The notes under the pieces: model-generated | Told to the model about the DNA's origin: nothing | Seen by the model: only the letters and a program-made list of their open reading frames with translations | The model's database searches: none | Source: Bacteroidota bacterium | GTDB taxonomy: Bacteria; Bacteroidota; Bacteroidia; NORP154 | Direction of reading: 5' to 3' | DNA length: 46,341 bases | Assembly (NCBI GenBank): GCA_022572355.1 | Contig: JACZWC010000029.1 | Location: 1 to 46,341, forward strand | Program-made: the position numbers and the translations under genes | Part shown: piece by piece, positions 15,635 through 26,600 of the stretch | How positions within the stretch are numbered: position 1 is the stretch's first letter | Layout: each line of letters starts with the position of its first letter

Positions 15635-18600
15635 ATGAAAAAAATATCACTTGAAATATGTTCGATTTTTGTTTCTGTTCTTTTTTGTACAACCACAATA
15701 GCACAAAACACTCCATCTGCGCAGCAGCTAAGCAACATAACACAAAAAAGTATTGGTCCTCAACCATCCTCACGTGCTCCAGGTAACATTCGGACAACAA
15801 TACCGAATGCTTTGCCAAGTGCACCGGTAAGTGGAGTTGCAAATATCGCTTCAAGCGGTAACAATAATCCTTCATCTATGGTACCAAGTAGTGATGAAGC
15901 TATCTCAGTTGATGGGTTTCCAATACAATTTATTTGGCCCAACAATCCCGTGGGATCTAACCTTTGTGGTGCGCCTTGGCCAGAGGTTCAAATACCGGGA
16001 AACGCCAAAAATGGAGGCTGCCCGTTCAATGTTCCGTGCGACAATCCAACAAACAGAGATGCTAATATTCCCGCTGGCCCTGATCCTGTTAAATTTATGC
16101 AGTTGAGGTGGACAATAATTCGAAATGCAGCTGGTGATCCATCGAGCAACATAAGCTTGACTCGGGTTAATGACTTAATGACTGAATTAAATGCAGATTT
16201 TGCGGCGTGGAAACTGGAATTCTGCTTGGATGTGGTCAATTTTGTAAATGATGGAACGCACTACAATTTTGAAGGAAGTAATGAAGCAGCGATGAAATCG
16301 GCCTATGGGGCCAACTTCACCAATGTTATTAATATTTATGTGGTAAATAGTATTACAAATCCCAGTGCGGGAGGATATGCTTATTTTCCTTATTCCGGGT
16401 ATGGAGGATATAATTATCGAGGAGGTGTACTCATGAGCAAAAACAACTCTTCCCTGGGCACACACACTTTGGGTCATGAATTGGGCCATACATTTGGATT
16501 GCATCACACCTTTCATGGAGTAGATGAAGTTGGTACCTGCAGTTCATGCTATGAGACAGTCGGAGCCTCAGATGGTTCACCAGCCTCAGGAGATGATCAT
16601 GGTGATTATTGCAGTGATACGAACCCTCACGAGACCAATTCTTATAGCTGTAATCCCAATCCTGGAGGTAGCAATGGCTGTGATGCGTTTCCATGGGCAA
16701 ACGTTCCGGTTGACAATCATATGTCATATTCGTTCTGCTCTTCACAGTTCACACCACATCAAGCGGGTAGAATGCACTGTATGATCGATACATATGTTCC
16801 TCAGTGGGTAACCAACGGGTCTGTCACGTGTGGGTCATTGCCCCCTGTGGCAAATTTTACAGGTTCGCCACTTTTGTGGCCCGCTCCCTCCACAGTTGGT
16901 TTTGTCAATCTTACGGCTGGAAAATCAACAGTATCAGCATGGTCATGGAATTTTGATGTGCAAAATGTAGGCGGTGTAACGCCGGCAACGTCAACAGTTC
17001 AAGATCCCCTGGCCGTTGTTTATGCCAATCCCGGGCTTTATGAAATTAGGCTCATTGCTACCAATCCAAATGGAACAGACTCCCTGGTAAGAACAGATTA
17101 TATTGAAGTGGTTGGCCCATTGGGAGACTGTGACACCCTGGATTTTCAGTGGACAAACCCAACCCCTACCATCAGTTACCTTCCTTATGGCCCCGGAGAT
17201 TATGCCGATGGAGTTCCCTGCGCGACTTTGAACGCAAGTCCGACAGACCAGCTTGGGATGTACGAGAGATTTCCAACTCCGAATCCTGGATCAACTGTTG
17301 TAGGTGGAGTGAGGATGGCACTCGGGTTCTTGTTTGATGCCAACGACGATATGACAGTTGATATTTCAATTTATACTGATGACGGCACTGGAGCTCCCAA
17401 TCTCAGTACTGGCTATTTAGGTGGCGTAACTGGATTGTCTCCAACTACTGATTTAAATGTTCCCGGTCCGGGGTTTTATGGATGGAGGAACTGGCCCATT
17501 GACCCACCTGTGGTTATCACCAGCTCAAGATTTCACATAGGTATTGAGATCAACCCTGGTTCAGCCGCAGATACCATGATATTAATAACCTCAGCTGATC
17601 CGGAAGGAGAAAATGATACATCGAACTGGGTAAATACTACCAATTTTGGTTTATTGAGTTACTTAAATGACATTGGAGGAGGGCTAGATCTGGATTTAGC
17701 CATTATTCCTATGCTGGGTGGCTATGGCCCGGATACGCGTATTACAACCTACAACCAAAACGTTACTTGTGATACGACTACCGTGATCTTCTTTGATACG
17801 ACCTGGTACGCACCTGGAATTACATGGCAATTTGATTTTGCATCTGATGGTTCCACTTTTACTGATACTGTTGACCCCATGGCATTGGTGAAGACTTACA
17901 CTTCTCCGGGTCCGGAAACTGTAACCGTTAGTGTAATGGATGCATGTGGAAAAGGAAATACGCATACCTATATGATTCCCTATTACTTCAACAAAACTCC
18001 TGCAGGCGACTTCACCAAAGACCTTAGCAATCCAATTTGCTTGCCTCCACCAACGGCGAACTGTGCTACATTCACAGCAACACCCGCTGACCAGTTTGCA
18101 TATACCTGGGATTTCGGGGATGGAACCACCTTCACCGATACGAGCGACATATTGCAGTATTGTTTTACGGGACCGGGAACCTATTATGTAGATATGTCCG
18201 TTACCGGTTATGTGGATTTACCCACTGACACGATCTTTTATGAAGATTTCAGCACTGGTATCGGAAGTTTCAGCACCTTTGATGTTGACGGTTTAAATCC
18301 GGAAGTCAACCCGCCATTTAATGGAACAAATAGTACTGCTTGGGTAGGAAATGACCCAATAGGAACTGGTAGGGCCATCAGTACATCATGGTATAACCCC
18401 GTTGGAACAGCTGATGACTGGATGATCAGCTCGGCAATTGTGCTGAACGCCAGCAGCACCTTACGTTGGACAGCAGTAGCTTACAGCTCAGCCTTTCCAG
18501 ACGGATATGAAGTGAGGATTTCAACAACCTCTCAATCTGTTGCGGGTTGTCTGGCAAATCCAGCGTTATTTACTACGGTTGCTGAAAATCCTTATTTCTC

Positions 18601-21600
18601 ACCGAGGAAAATCGACCTTGCACTGGCTGGATATCAGAATCAAACTGTGTATATCGGTTTTAGGAATATATCAACCGACATGTATATCCTTGGTATTGAC
18701 GATGTCTTGGTGAGTTTCTCGGGAGCAGGATGCGTTAGTACCGTGCAAAAATTGGACTATGTAGATATTGTAGACTGCAGTGTTACCCCACCATCTGCAG
18801 CGATGATCACTCCTTCGCCAACATCAGGTTGTGATTCTGCTACCGTTACATTTATTGACAATAGCACCAATTCTCCAACTAGCTGGGTATGGGATTTTAA
18901 CGATGGGAATTTCTCAATATTACAGAATCCACCTCCACACACTTATACAAGCCCGGGGACATACAATGTTCAATTGATCGTTGAGAATATAGGAGGCGTT
19001 GATACAGCTTTTTACACGATTAACATCTATGCTACCCCTTCAATGCCAACGGCTGGCACAAATGCCACTTATTGTGAAGGAGACGCAGTAACTGATCTCA
19101 CAGCTACGGGCTCTAATATTGAGTGGTTTTCTGATCCAGGCCTTAGCACTTCATTGGGAACAGGATCTCCATTTACACCGACTGTTTCAATAGGAACGAA
19201 CACATATTATGTTACGCAAACAACGAATGGCTGTCAGAGTCTTGCAAACACAGTTGTACTAACTGTTAATCAGGCGGCAACAGCAACGGCCGGAGCCAAT
19301 GCGACAATTTGTGCTGGCAGTACTTACACATTATCTGGTGCAATTGGCGGAAGTGCGGGAAGTTCATTATGGACAACTTCTGGTTCTGGAGGCTTTAACA
19401 ACGCATCTTTGCTGGCTGCAATATATACACCTTCTGCAGGTGACATTACAGCCGGAACGGTAACGCTGACGCTTACAACAGATGACCCTGACGGAGCTGG
19501 ACCCTGTTCAGCAGCAACCGACTTTATGGTGTTAACCATTGATCAGGTTGCTACTGCATCTGCGGGACCTGACGCAACAATTTGCGAGGGAAGTACACAT
19601 ACGCTTGCTGGGTCTCTAGGTGGAAGTGCAAGCAGTTCTATATGGACCTCATCTGGAACCGGATTTTTTAGCAATACCGGCATTGTAAATCCGATTTATA
19701 CTCCGTCCGTTGCGGATATTACAGCGGGAACGGTCACGTTATCGATTACAACAAATGATCCTGCTGGACCGTGTCTGTCAGCGTCAGATAATATGGTCCT
19801 TACAATAGATCAATCGGCCACTGCTGCTGCTGGGGCGGATGCAACTATATGTGAGGGAAGCACGCATACTTTAGCAGGATCCAGGGGCGGAAGTGCAAGC
19901 AGTTCTACATGGGGTACCTCAGGTACAGGAGGTTTTGATAATAATGCTCTACTAGCAGCGACGTACACTCCTTCTGCTGCAGACATATTAGCTGGAACGG
20001 TTACACTTACAATCACAACAGATGATCCTACGGGACCATGTAATGCAGCTTCAGATAATATGATATTGACAATCAATGCCCTGGCAACAGTCAGTGCTGG
20101 AAGCGATGCAACAATATGTGAGGGTGTTGCGCATACACTTTCAGGATCACGAGGTGGAAGTGCAACAAGTTCAACTTGGTCGACGTCGGGTACGGGAACC
20201 TACGATAACAGCACCTTGTTAGCCCCTGTCTACACGCCTTCTCCTGCTGATATTTTGGCCGGATCGGTGACGCTTACGATAACAACCAATGATCCTACGG
20301 GGCCGTGCACGGCAGCAACCGATAATATGACGCTTACAATTAATGCAAAGGATGATCCTGCTTTTACATATTCCTCAGGAACCTTTTGTCAGACCGCAAG
20401 TGATCCTGTAGCTACTATTTCAGGAACAGGAGGAGGAGTATTCTCAGAATCGTCTGGGAATATCATATTCCTCAATACTTCTACCGGAGAGATAGATCTT
20501 TCTGCCAGTACATTAGGTGGACCGTATACTGTGCAGTATACAACTGGTGGTATATGTCCTGACAGCAGTACCGTTTCAATAACGATTACTACAGCACCAG
20601 ATGCAACTTTCAGTTACGCCGGGCCCTATTGTCAGGATGGGACGAATCCATTCCCAACTTTTGGAGTTGGAGCAAGCGCAGGACTGTTTAGTGCTACACC
20701 AGCTGGACTGGTTTTTGTAAATACAAGTACTGGGGAGATTGACCTTGCTGCGAGTACAGACGCCACATACACAGTGACCAACTTTATTGCAGCCTCAGGC
20801 GGATGCCCATCAGCAAGCGCCAACAACTCCGTAACGATTAATTTGGCGGCCACAGTTAGTGCCGGGGCAGATGCAACTATTTGTGAAGGAGACCCAATAA
20901 CGCTTTCAGGTTCGAGAGGTGGAAGTGCGTCGAGTTCCACTTGGACGAGCTCTGGAACTGGAACCTTTGATAACGCAACTATTGTTGGAGCTACCTACAC
21001 AGCATCTCTGGCAGACATAACAGCAGGGACTGTAACGCTAACCATAACTACTGACGATCCAACAGGGCCATGTGGTTCGGTTAGTGATGATATGATCTTG
21101 ATCATTAACACAGCGGCGACAACAAGCGCCGGAGCAGATGCTACCGTATGCGAAGGAAGTGACCATACGCTGTCTGGTTCTATTGGAGGAAGTGCGTCTT
21201 CATCCACATGGACATCATCCGGCACAGGTTTCTTTGACAATGCCGCCTTGCTAGCTGCCACTTACACCCCTTCTCCAGCTGACATTACGGCTGGCACTGT
21301 TAGTTTAACGCTTACAACAGATGATCCAACTGGACCTTGTAATGCGGTTAATGATGTCATGACGCTTACAATAGATGCGATTCCTACAGTAACAGCGGGA
21401 GCGGATATTACAATTTGTGAAGGAGGTACTATTGGCCTATCAGGTGCAATGGGCGGCGGAGCTTCAAATATTACATGGACTACATCAGGTACAGGAACTT
21501 TTGATGACGCCACGTTGCTAACTGCTACGTACACGCCGTCTCCGCTAGATATTACTGTCGGGGCTGTAACCTTGGTTATAACATCAGATGTTCCAGTTGG

Positions 21601-23659
21601 GCCATGTAATGCGGCTACGGACAACTTGCTAATTACGATCAACAGCAGCGCCACAGCAGATGCTGGTACCGACGCAACTATTTGTGACGGTGACACTTAT
21701 GTGTTATCTGGTTCAATGGGTGGCAGTGCCTCATCCATTACATGGACCTCATCAGGGACGGGAACCTTTGATAATGCTACTTTGTTGGCGGCTACTTACA
21801 CTCCATCTCCAGCTGACATTGCCGGAGGAACTGTTACGCTTACGATTACAACGGACGATCCAGACGGTGCTGGCCCATGTGTTGCGGCTATTGATGTAAT
21901 GGTGATAACGATAAATGCTGCAGCAACAGTTACGGCAGGCTCAGATGCCACCATATGTGAAGGAGCGGATCACACCTTGGCGGGTTCAATGGGAGGTAGT
22001 GCGACCACTGTGACATGGACAACTTCAGGAAACGGAACATTTGACAATGCTAATTTGTTGGCGGCTACTTACACTCCATCTCCAACTGACATTGCCGGAG
22101 GAACTGTTACGCTTACAGTTACAACGGACGATCCAGACGGTGCTGGCCCATGTGTTGCGGCTAATGATGTAATGGTGATAACGATAAATACTGCAGCAAC
22201 AGTTACGGCAGGCTCAGATGCTACCATTTGTGCAGGAGCAGATCACACTTTGGCGGGTTCGATGGGTGGTAGCGCAACAACAGTGACATGGACAACTTCT
22301 GGAAACGGAACTTTTGATAACGCAAATCTGGAAACAGCCACATACACTCCTTCCGCTGCGGATATTGCTGCAGGAAGTGTTGTACTAACCATCATTACGG
22401 ATGATCCTGCTGGATCTTGCCTTGCAACATCGGATAACATTACCCTAACAATTGTACCAGCACTTAGCATTGACAGTGAAAGCAAATTGGATGTAACATG
22501 TAATAATGCTGATGACGGTAGCATTACTATTACTGCATCGGGCGGAACTGGGGTAATGACATTCTCAGTTGACAATGGATCCACGTATCAGAGCTCGGGC
22601 AACTTTGGTAGTCTACCACCAGGTAGCTATACAATAGTTGTGCTCGATTCATCAGGATGCAGTGTAACAGGAGGTACATATATAATAGCAGAGCCAGCTG
22701 CTATTGTTCTGTCTACATCTTCAGTCGACGAGACCTGCGGTTCCGCAGATGGTGAGGTATCAGTTACTGCATCTGGTGGAACTGGCCCGTTGACAGTCTT
22801 ATGGGACGACCCTTCCAATTCAACCAACACCACCGTTACAGGCTTAGTCGGAAACACTTATATCGTGCTTGTAACAGACTCTACCGGATGTTCCGAAACC
22901 GACACTATCATTGTACAAAATCTGGCTACTGGTACTGCATCTGCAACATTGGTAAATGGTGCTACTTGCAATGGAGATTGTGACGGTGAAGCAAGTGCTA
23001 CAATTAGTGGAGGATTGGGACCATTTACATATGCATGGGATGACCCAGGCAGCCAAACAACGTCTTCTGCAACAGGTCTGTGTGCTGGTACCTTTGGAGT
23101 AACAATTACGGATGCATCGAGTTGTGTGGCCAACTCCTCGGTTACAATTTCAGAACCAACGCTAATAGTGCCTTTTATAACACCTCTGAATACTCTATTG
23201 GGAACTTGTCTGGGAAGTGCCACTGCATCTGCTACAGGTGGCAATGGGCCTTACACATATTTATGGAGTAATGGACAATCTGGCTCAATTGTAGACAGCT
23301 TGTGTGCTGGGCCAATAGAGTTAACCGTTACCGATGCAAGTGGATGTTCAATAACAGCAACAGATACAATTGGCACATTTACTGGGATATTAGGTGCTTC
23401 TTTGAATGAAACGATGCTGAGTATAAATCCGAATCCGAATCGGGGCAGTTTCCAGTTGGAATACGATTTTGGCCAATTTACGGACGTGGATATTATGATC
23501 TATGACAAGATTGGTGCGCTGATTATTTCGAAAGAAATTATTGCTACCAAAAAAGGAACCATGCTCATAGATCTTTCAAACAAAGCAAACGGAATTTATT
23601 TCGTTCATGTTATTACCAATTCAGATGCAACTGTCAAAAGAGTATCTGTAATTAAATAA
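15635..23659 (+). CDS. Giant M43 (pappalysin-like) metalloprotease with repeat stalk and T9SS sorting domain
   Basis: 2674 aa. The signal peptide ends near TTIAQ (residue 24). The catalytic domain (~100-390) has the zinc motif H281-E-L-G-H285-T-F-G-L-H-H291 and a Met-turn NHMSY (M363), as in M43 proteases. Then come a PKD domain (~402), a beta-rich segment (~495-695), PKD-like units, a choice-of-anchor-J-type domain (~866-1032), another PKD (~1052-1132), an Ig-like unit (~1134-1213), a long repeat block (~1214-2274), four SprB-type repeats (~2276-2583) and a type A T9SS domain (LSINPNPNRGSFQLEY) to the end. Secreted and surface-attached proteolysis is likely; the substrate is unknown. It heads a three-gene protease run, with the next ATG 7 nt after its stop. 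The repeat block contains a recent-looking tandem duplication. Confidence 0.92.
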   Translation: MKKISLEICSIFVSVLFCTTTIAQNTPSAQQLSNITQKSIGPQPSSRAPGNIRTTIPNALPSAPVSGVANIASSGNNNPSSMVPSSDEAISVDGFPIQFIWPNNPVGSNLCGAPWPEVQIPGNAKNGGCPFNVPCDNPTNRDANIPAGPDPVKFMQLRWTIIRNAAGDPSSNISLTRVNDLMTELNADFAAWKLEFCLDVVNFVNDGTHYNFEGSNEAAMKSAYGANFTNVINIYVVNSITNPSAGGYAYFPYSGYGGYNYRGGVLMSKNNSSLGTHTLGHELGHTFGLHHTFHGVDEVGTCSSCYETVGASDGSPASGDDHGDYCSDTNPHETNSYSCNPNPGGSNGCDAFPWANVPVDNHMSYSFCSSQFTPHQAGRMHCMIDTYVPQWVTNGSVTCGSLPPVANFTGSPLLWPAPSTVGFVNLTAGKSTVSAWSWNFDVQNVGGVTPATSTVQDPLAVVYANPGLYEIRLIATNPNGTDSLVRTDYIEVVGPLGDCDTLDFQWTNPTPTISYLPYGPGDYADGVPCATLNASPTDQLGMYERFPTPNPGSTVVGGVRMALGFLFDANDDMTVDISIYTDDGTGAPNLSTGYLGGVTGLSPTTDLNVPGPGFYGWRNWPIDPPVVITSSRFHIGIEINPGSAADTMILITSADPEGENDTSNWVNTTNFGLLSYLNDIGGGLDLDLAIIPMLGGYGPDTRITTYNQNVTCDTTTVIFFDTTWYAPGITWQFDFASDGSTFTDTVDPMALVKTYTSPGPETVTVSVMDACGKGNTHTYMIPYYFNKTPAGDFTKDLSNPICLPPPTANCATFTATPADQFAYTWDFGDGTTFTDTSDILQYCFTGPGTYYVDMSVTGYVDLPTDTIFYEDFSTGIGSFSTFDVDGLNPEVNPPFNGTNSTAWVGNDPIGTGRAISTSWYNPVGTADDWMISSAIVLNASSTLRWTAVAYSSAFPDGYEVRISTTSQSVAGCLANPALFTTVAENPYFSPRKIDLALAGYQNQTVYIGFRNISTDMYILGIDDVLVSFSGAGCVSTVQKLDYVDIVDCSVTPPSAAMITPSPTSGCDSATVTFIDNSTNSPTSWVWDFNDGNFSILQNPPPHTYTSPGTYNVQLIVENIGGVDTAFYTINIYATPSMPTAGTNATYCEGDAVTDLTATGSNIEWFSDPGLSTSLGTGSPFTPTVSIGTNTYYVTQTTNGCQSLANTVVLTVNQAATATAGANATICAGSTYTLSGAIGGSAGSSLWTTSGSGGFNNASLLAAIYTPSAGDITAGTVTLTLTTDDPDGAGPCSAATDFMVLTIDQVATASAGPDATICEGSTHTLAGSLGGSASSSIWTSSGTGFFSNTGIVNPIYTPSVADITAGTVTLSITTNDPAGPCLSASDNMVLTIDQSATAAAGADATICEGSTHTLAGSRGGSASSSTWGTSGTGGFDNNALLAATYTPSAADILAGTVTLTITTDDPTGPCNAASDNMILTINALATVSAGSDATICEGVAHTLSGSRGGSATSSTWSTSGTGTYDNSTLLAPVYTPSPADILAGSVTLTITTNDPTGPCTAATDNMTLTINAKDDPAFTYSSGTFCQTASDPVATISGTGGGVFSESSGNIIFLNTSTGEIDLSASTLGGPYTVQYTTGGICPDSSTVSITITTAPDATFSYAGPYCQDGTNPFPTFGVGASAGLFSATPAGLVFVNTSTGEIDLAASTDATYTVTNFIAASGGCPSASANNSVTINLAATVSAGADATICEGDPITLSGSRGGSASSSTWTSSGTGTFDNATIVGATYTASLADITAGTVTLTITTDDPTGPCGSVSDDMILIINTAATTSAGADATVCEGSDHTLSGSIGGSASSSTWTSSGTGFFDNAALLAATYTPSPADITAGTVSLTLTTDDPTGPCNAVNDVMTLTIDAIPTVTAGADITICEGGTIGLSGAMGGGASNITWTTSGTGTFDDATLLTATYTPSPLDITVGAVTLVITSDVPVGPCNAATDNLLITINSSATADAGTDATICDGDTYVLSGSMGGSASSITWTSSGTGTFDNATLLAATYTPSPADIAGGTVTLTITTDDPDGAGPCVAAIDVMVITINAAATVTAGSDATICEGADHTLAGSMGGSATTVTWTTSGNGTFDNANLLAATYTPSPTDIAGGTVTLTVTTDDPDGAGPCVAANDVMVITINTAATVTAGSDATICAGADHTLAGSMGGSATTVTWTTSGNGTFDNANLETATYTPSAADIAAGSVVLTIITDDPAGSCLATSDNITLTIVPALSIDSESKLDVTCNNADDGSITITASGGTGVMTFSVDNGSTYQSSGNFGSLPPGSYTIVVLDSSGCSVTGGTYIIAEPAAIVLSTSSVDETCGSADGEVSVTASGGTGPLTVLWDDPSNSTNTTVTGLVGNTYIVLVTDSTGCSETDTIIVQNLATGTASATLVNGATCNGDCDGEASATISGGLGPFTYAWDDPGSQTTSSATGLCAGTFGVTITDASSCVANSSVTISEPTLIVPFITPLNTLLGTCLGSATASATGGNGPYTYLWSNGQSGSIVDSLCAGPIELTVTDASGCSITATDTIGTFTGILGASLNETMLSINPNPNRGSFQLEYDFGQFTDVDIMIYDKIGALIISKEIIATKKGTMLIDLSNKANGIYFVHVITNSDATVKRVSVIK
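19274..22455 (+). repeat. Ten ~90-aa coding repeats, interrupted once by a pair of a different repeat
   Basis: Units of 89-91 residues share (A/S)AGxDATICEG, (T/S)L(S/A)GS.GGSAS...W.(T/S)SG.G.F.N, YTPS..DI..GTV.L...T.DP.GPC and a closing D.M.(L/I)TI. Four units (19274 to about 20346) are followed by two units of another type (about 20347-20846, with LVFVNTSTGEIDL-like cores) and then six more. Copies 8-10 are the most alike. Confidence 0.9.
21781..22326 (+). repeat. 273-bp near-identical direct tandem duplication
   Basis: Bases 21781-22053 and 22054-22326 align without gaps, with about 21 differences by eye. Only about seven of these fall in the first 175 bases. The period of 273 bp equals one 91-residue repeat, so the frame is kept. 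It is the youngest-looking duplication in the array and a site where length variation between strains is expected. Confidence 0.85.
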
Positions 23660-23666
23660 TTAAGTT

Positions 23667-26600
23667 ATGGTAAGGGATTCATTAAAGTCCTATCTATATA
23701 TAATAGGCGCAGCAATATTGTTTTCAGTATTTGGAACTGAAGCCATCGCGCAACGAACTTGTGGTACTGATGCCTATGAGGCTCAGATGATTGCAAACAA
23801 TCCGAAATACAGGGTCATCAGAAACCAAATTTGGGCACAAACTCAGCAGTGGATACAAGACAACCTCAACTCTCAGACTAATAAAAAGGCCGTAATTACC
23901 ATACCTGTGGTAGTACACGTCATTTATAATACAGGCTCACAAAACATTACAGATGCACAGGTTTTGTCTCAGATAGATGTGCTCAACGAAGACTACAGGA
24001 GAACAAATGCAGATGCTTCCAACACACCCAGCGCGTTCACAGGTGTCGCTGCTGATTGTGAAATTGAATTCTGTATGGCCCAGCAAGATCCGAGTGGAAA
24101 TGCCAGTACCGGAATCACACGTACCAGTACTTCAAACACTTCCTTTCCATTTGGTGATGCGATGAAGCTATTTTCTCAAGGCGGAATAGATGCCTGGCCC
24201 AGAGATGACTACCTGAATATTTGGGTGTGTAATTTAAGTGGCGGACTACTGGGATTTGCCACGCCCCCAGGTGGGCCAGCTTGGAGCGATGGTGTTGTTA
24301 TTAAATACAATTACTTTGGCAGGGTTGGTACAGTATCTGCACCTTTTGATGAAGGCCGGACAACCACACATGAGATAGGACACTGGCTAAACCTGGACCA
24401 CACATTTAACGGAGGCTGTGCCGGCACTACCTCATCCAATTGTGCTTCAGCTGGAGATAAGATCTGCGATACACCTCCTACTTCAGCGCCCAATTATTTT
24501 TGCCCTTCTAACTCGCAAAACACTTGCACTGAAACACCTACGGATATGAACGACATGCACATGAATTTTATGGACTATACCAATGATGCCTGCATGAACT
24601 TATTTACGACGGGGCAAAAAAATGTAATGCTAGCTACACTCAATGGAATCAGGGTCAGCATCAGGTCTTCAATTGGTTGTGTAAATCCAGCTGGATTTGC
24701 ACTGGATGCTGGAATCTCAATAATTATTTCGCCGACAGGATCCGCGTGCAACACGTCCGTTACACCTGTGGTTAGGATTAAAAATTTTGGAACGAGTACA
24801 CTCACCTCGGCTACCATTAACTACGATGTTGACGGTGGTCCAAACAATACAGTTGCCTGGACTGGCTCTCTGGCAACAAACGCCACTGAGGATGTTACAC
24901 TGCCAACTATAAGTGTTTCATCAGGTAGCCACACTTTCAATTCTTCAACTACAAGTCCTAATTCTGGAACTGACATGAACACTGGAAATGACGCCACCTC
25001 ACAAGCATTTACCATTACAGCTGGTTCAGGGGCCCCTCTTCCTTTTACAGAGGGATTTGAGGGCGGAACCTTCCCCCCAACAGGATGGGTGCTCAACAAT
25101 CCTAATAATAATGTTACCTGGTCAAGAGTTACTACTGCAAGCGGTTTTGGAAATAGCTCAGCATGTATGCAAATGGACTTCTATTCCATTGCTGAAAACA
25201 TTCAAGGTCAAAGTGATTATCTGTATACAATTGATCTAGACTTTTCCAATGCGTCCTCTCCAACAATTATGAACTTTAACCTGGCCTATACACGCTACGA
25301 TTCTGCCTATTATGACTCTATATATATTTTAGTATCCACAGATTGTGGTGGATCATGGCAAGTAATTTATGCAGATGGAAATGCAAGTATGCAAACTGCG
25401 GCAGATGACACGTTATCCTGGACTCCAGGTAATAATGACTGGACAGCGAAATCAATTAATCTGGATGCATACAATGGTTTTAGCGCGTTCCAAATTCAGT
25501 TTCATGCAAAGAGTTATTGGGGAAACAATCTATATATAGATGATATCAATATATCTACAAATGCAGGTGGGCCTCCACCAGTTGCCAACTTTACTTCCAG
25601 CTCTGCCAATATTTGCGAAGGCGAATCAGTAACATTTACCGATATGAGCACGAATTCTCCCACACAGTGGACATGGTCCTTTACCGGGGGGACACCCAAT
25701 AGTTCGACCGATCAAAACCCAACGATTGTCTACAGCACAGCCGGAACGTATACTGTAGCACTTACCGCCACAAACAGCAACGGCAGTGACACGAAAACAA
25801 CAAATGCTATGATTACGGTAAATGCAGGCCTCACGGTTTCAGCAACTTCTAATGATGCAAATTGTGCAGGTGTATGTGACGGCAACGCATCTGCTACCGT
25901 TTCTGGCGGAACAGCCCCATTCAGTTATTATTGGAATTCATCACCTGCTCAGAATACTGCTGCTGCTACGGGATTGTGTGCCGGAAGTTACACAGTATCT
26001 ATACAGGATGCTATTGGCTGCACTTCAACTGATCAGGTAACCGTTGGTGAGCCTGTGGCAATCACGACTTCTACGACAAGTACAGAAGCACAATGCGGTG
26101 TTGCTGACGGAACAGCCTCGGTCACTGCTAGCAGTGGTTTGAGCCCGTATACATACAACTGGAGTAATGGCCAATCTGGGTCTACGGCCAATAATCTATC
26201 AGCTGCGATATATGATGTTACGATAACCGACGCCAACGGTTGTACTACAGAAACTTCAATAGCAATCAACAATATAGGGGCACCGACAATCTTTATTAGC
26301 GCTCAAAGCATATCATGCTTTGGGTACAATGATGGAAGTGCCACCGTAACGGCTACCGGTGGAAGTCCGCCCTATAGCATCCTTTGGAGTGATCCCACAT
26401 CGCAAACGTCAGCTACTGCAACAGGGCTAATAGCCGGCGTTTACAACGTTACTATAACAGATTCGGTTGGATGTATCGCAGCTTCAATCGTTACTTTCTA
26501 TGAACCCAGCATACTGAGTACTTCTATGTCATATATCAATGTAACTACGGGCTCAAGTTGCGACGGATCCGCCACGGCGAGCGTTTCGGGAGGCACGTCA

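Noticed and set aside
21262..21696. Long antisense frames (up to 144 codons) over the repeat arrays
   Set aside because: They mirror the Thr/Ala/Gly-rich coding repeats and recur at each repeat with the same phase; no independent start signals or domains.
19274..22455. CRISPR-like or satellite interpretation of the regular repeats
   Set aside because: Repeat units are about 270 bp, contiguous, in frame and protein-coding, with no spacers.
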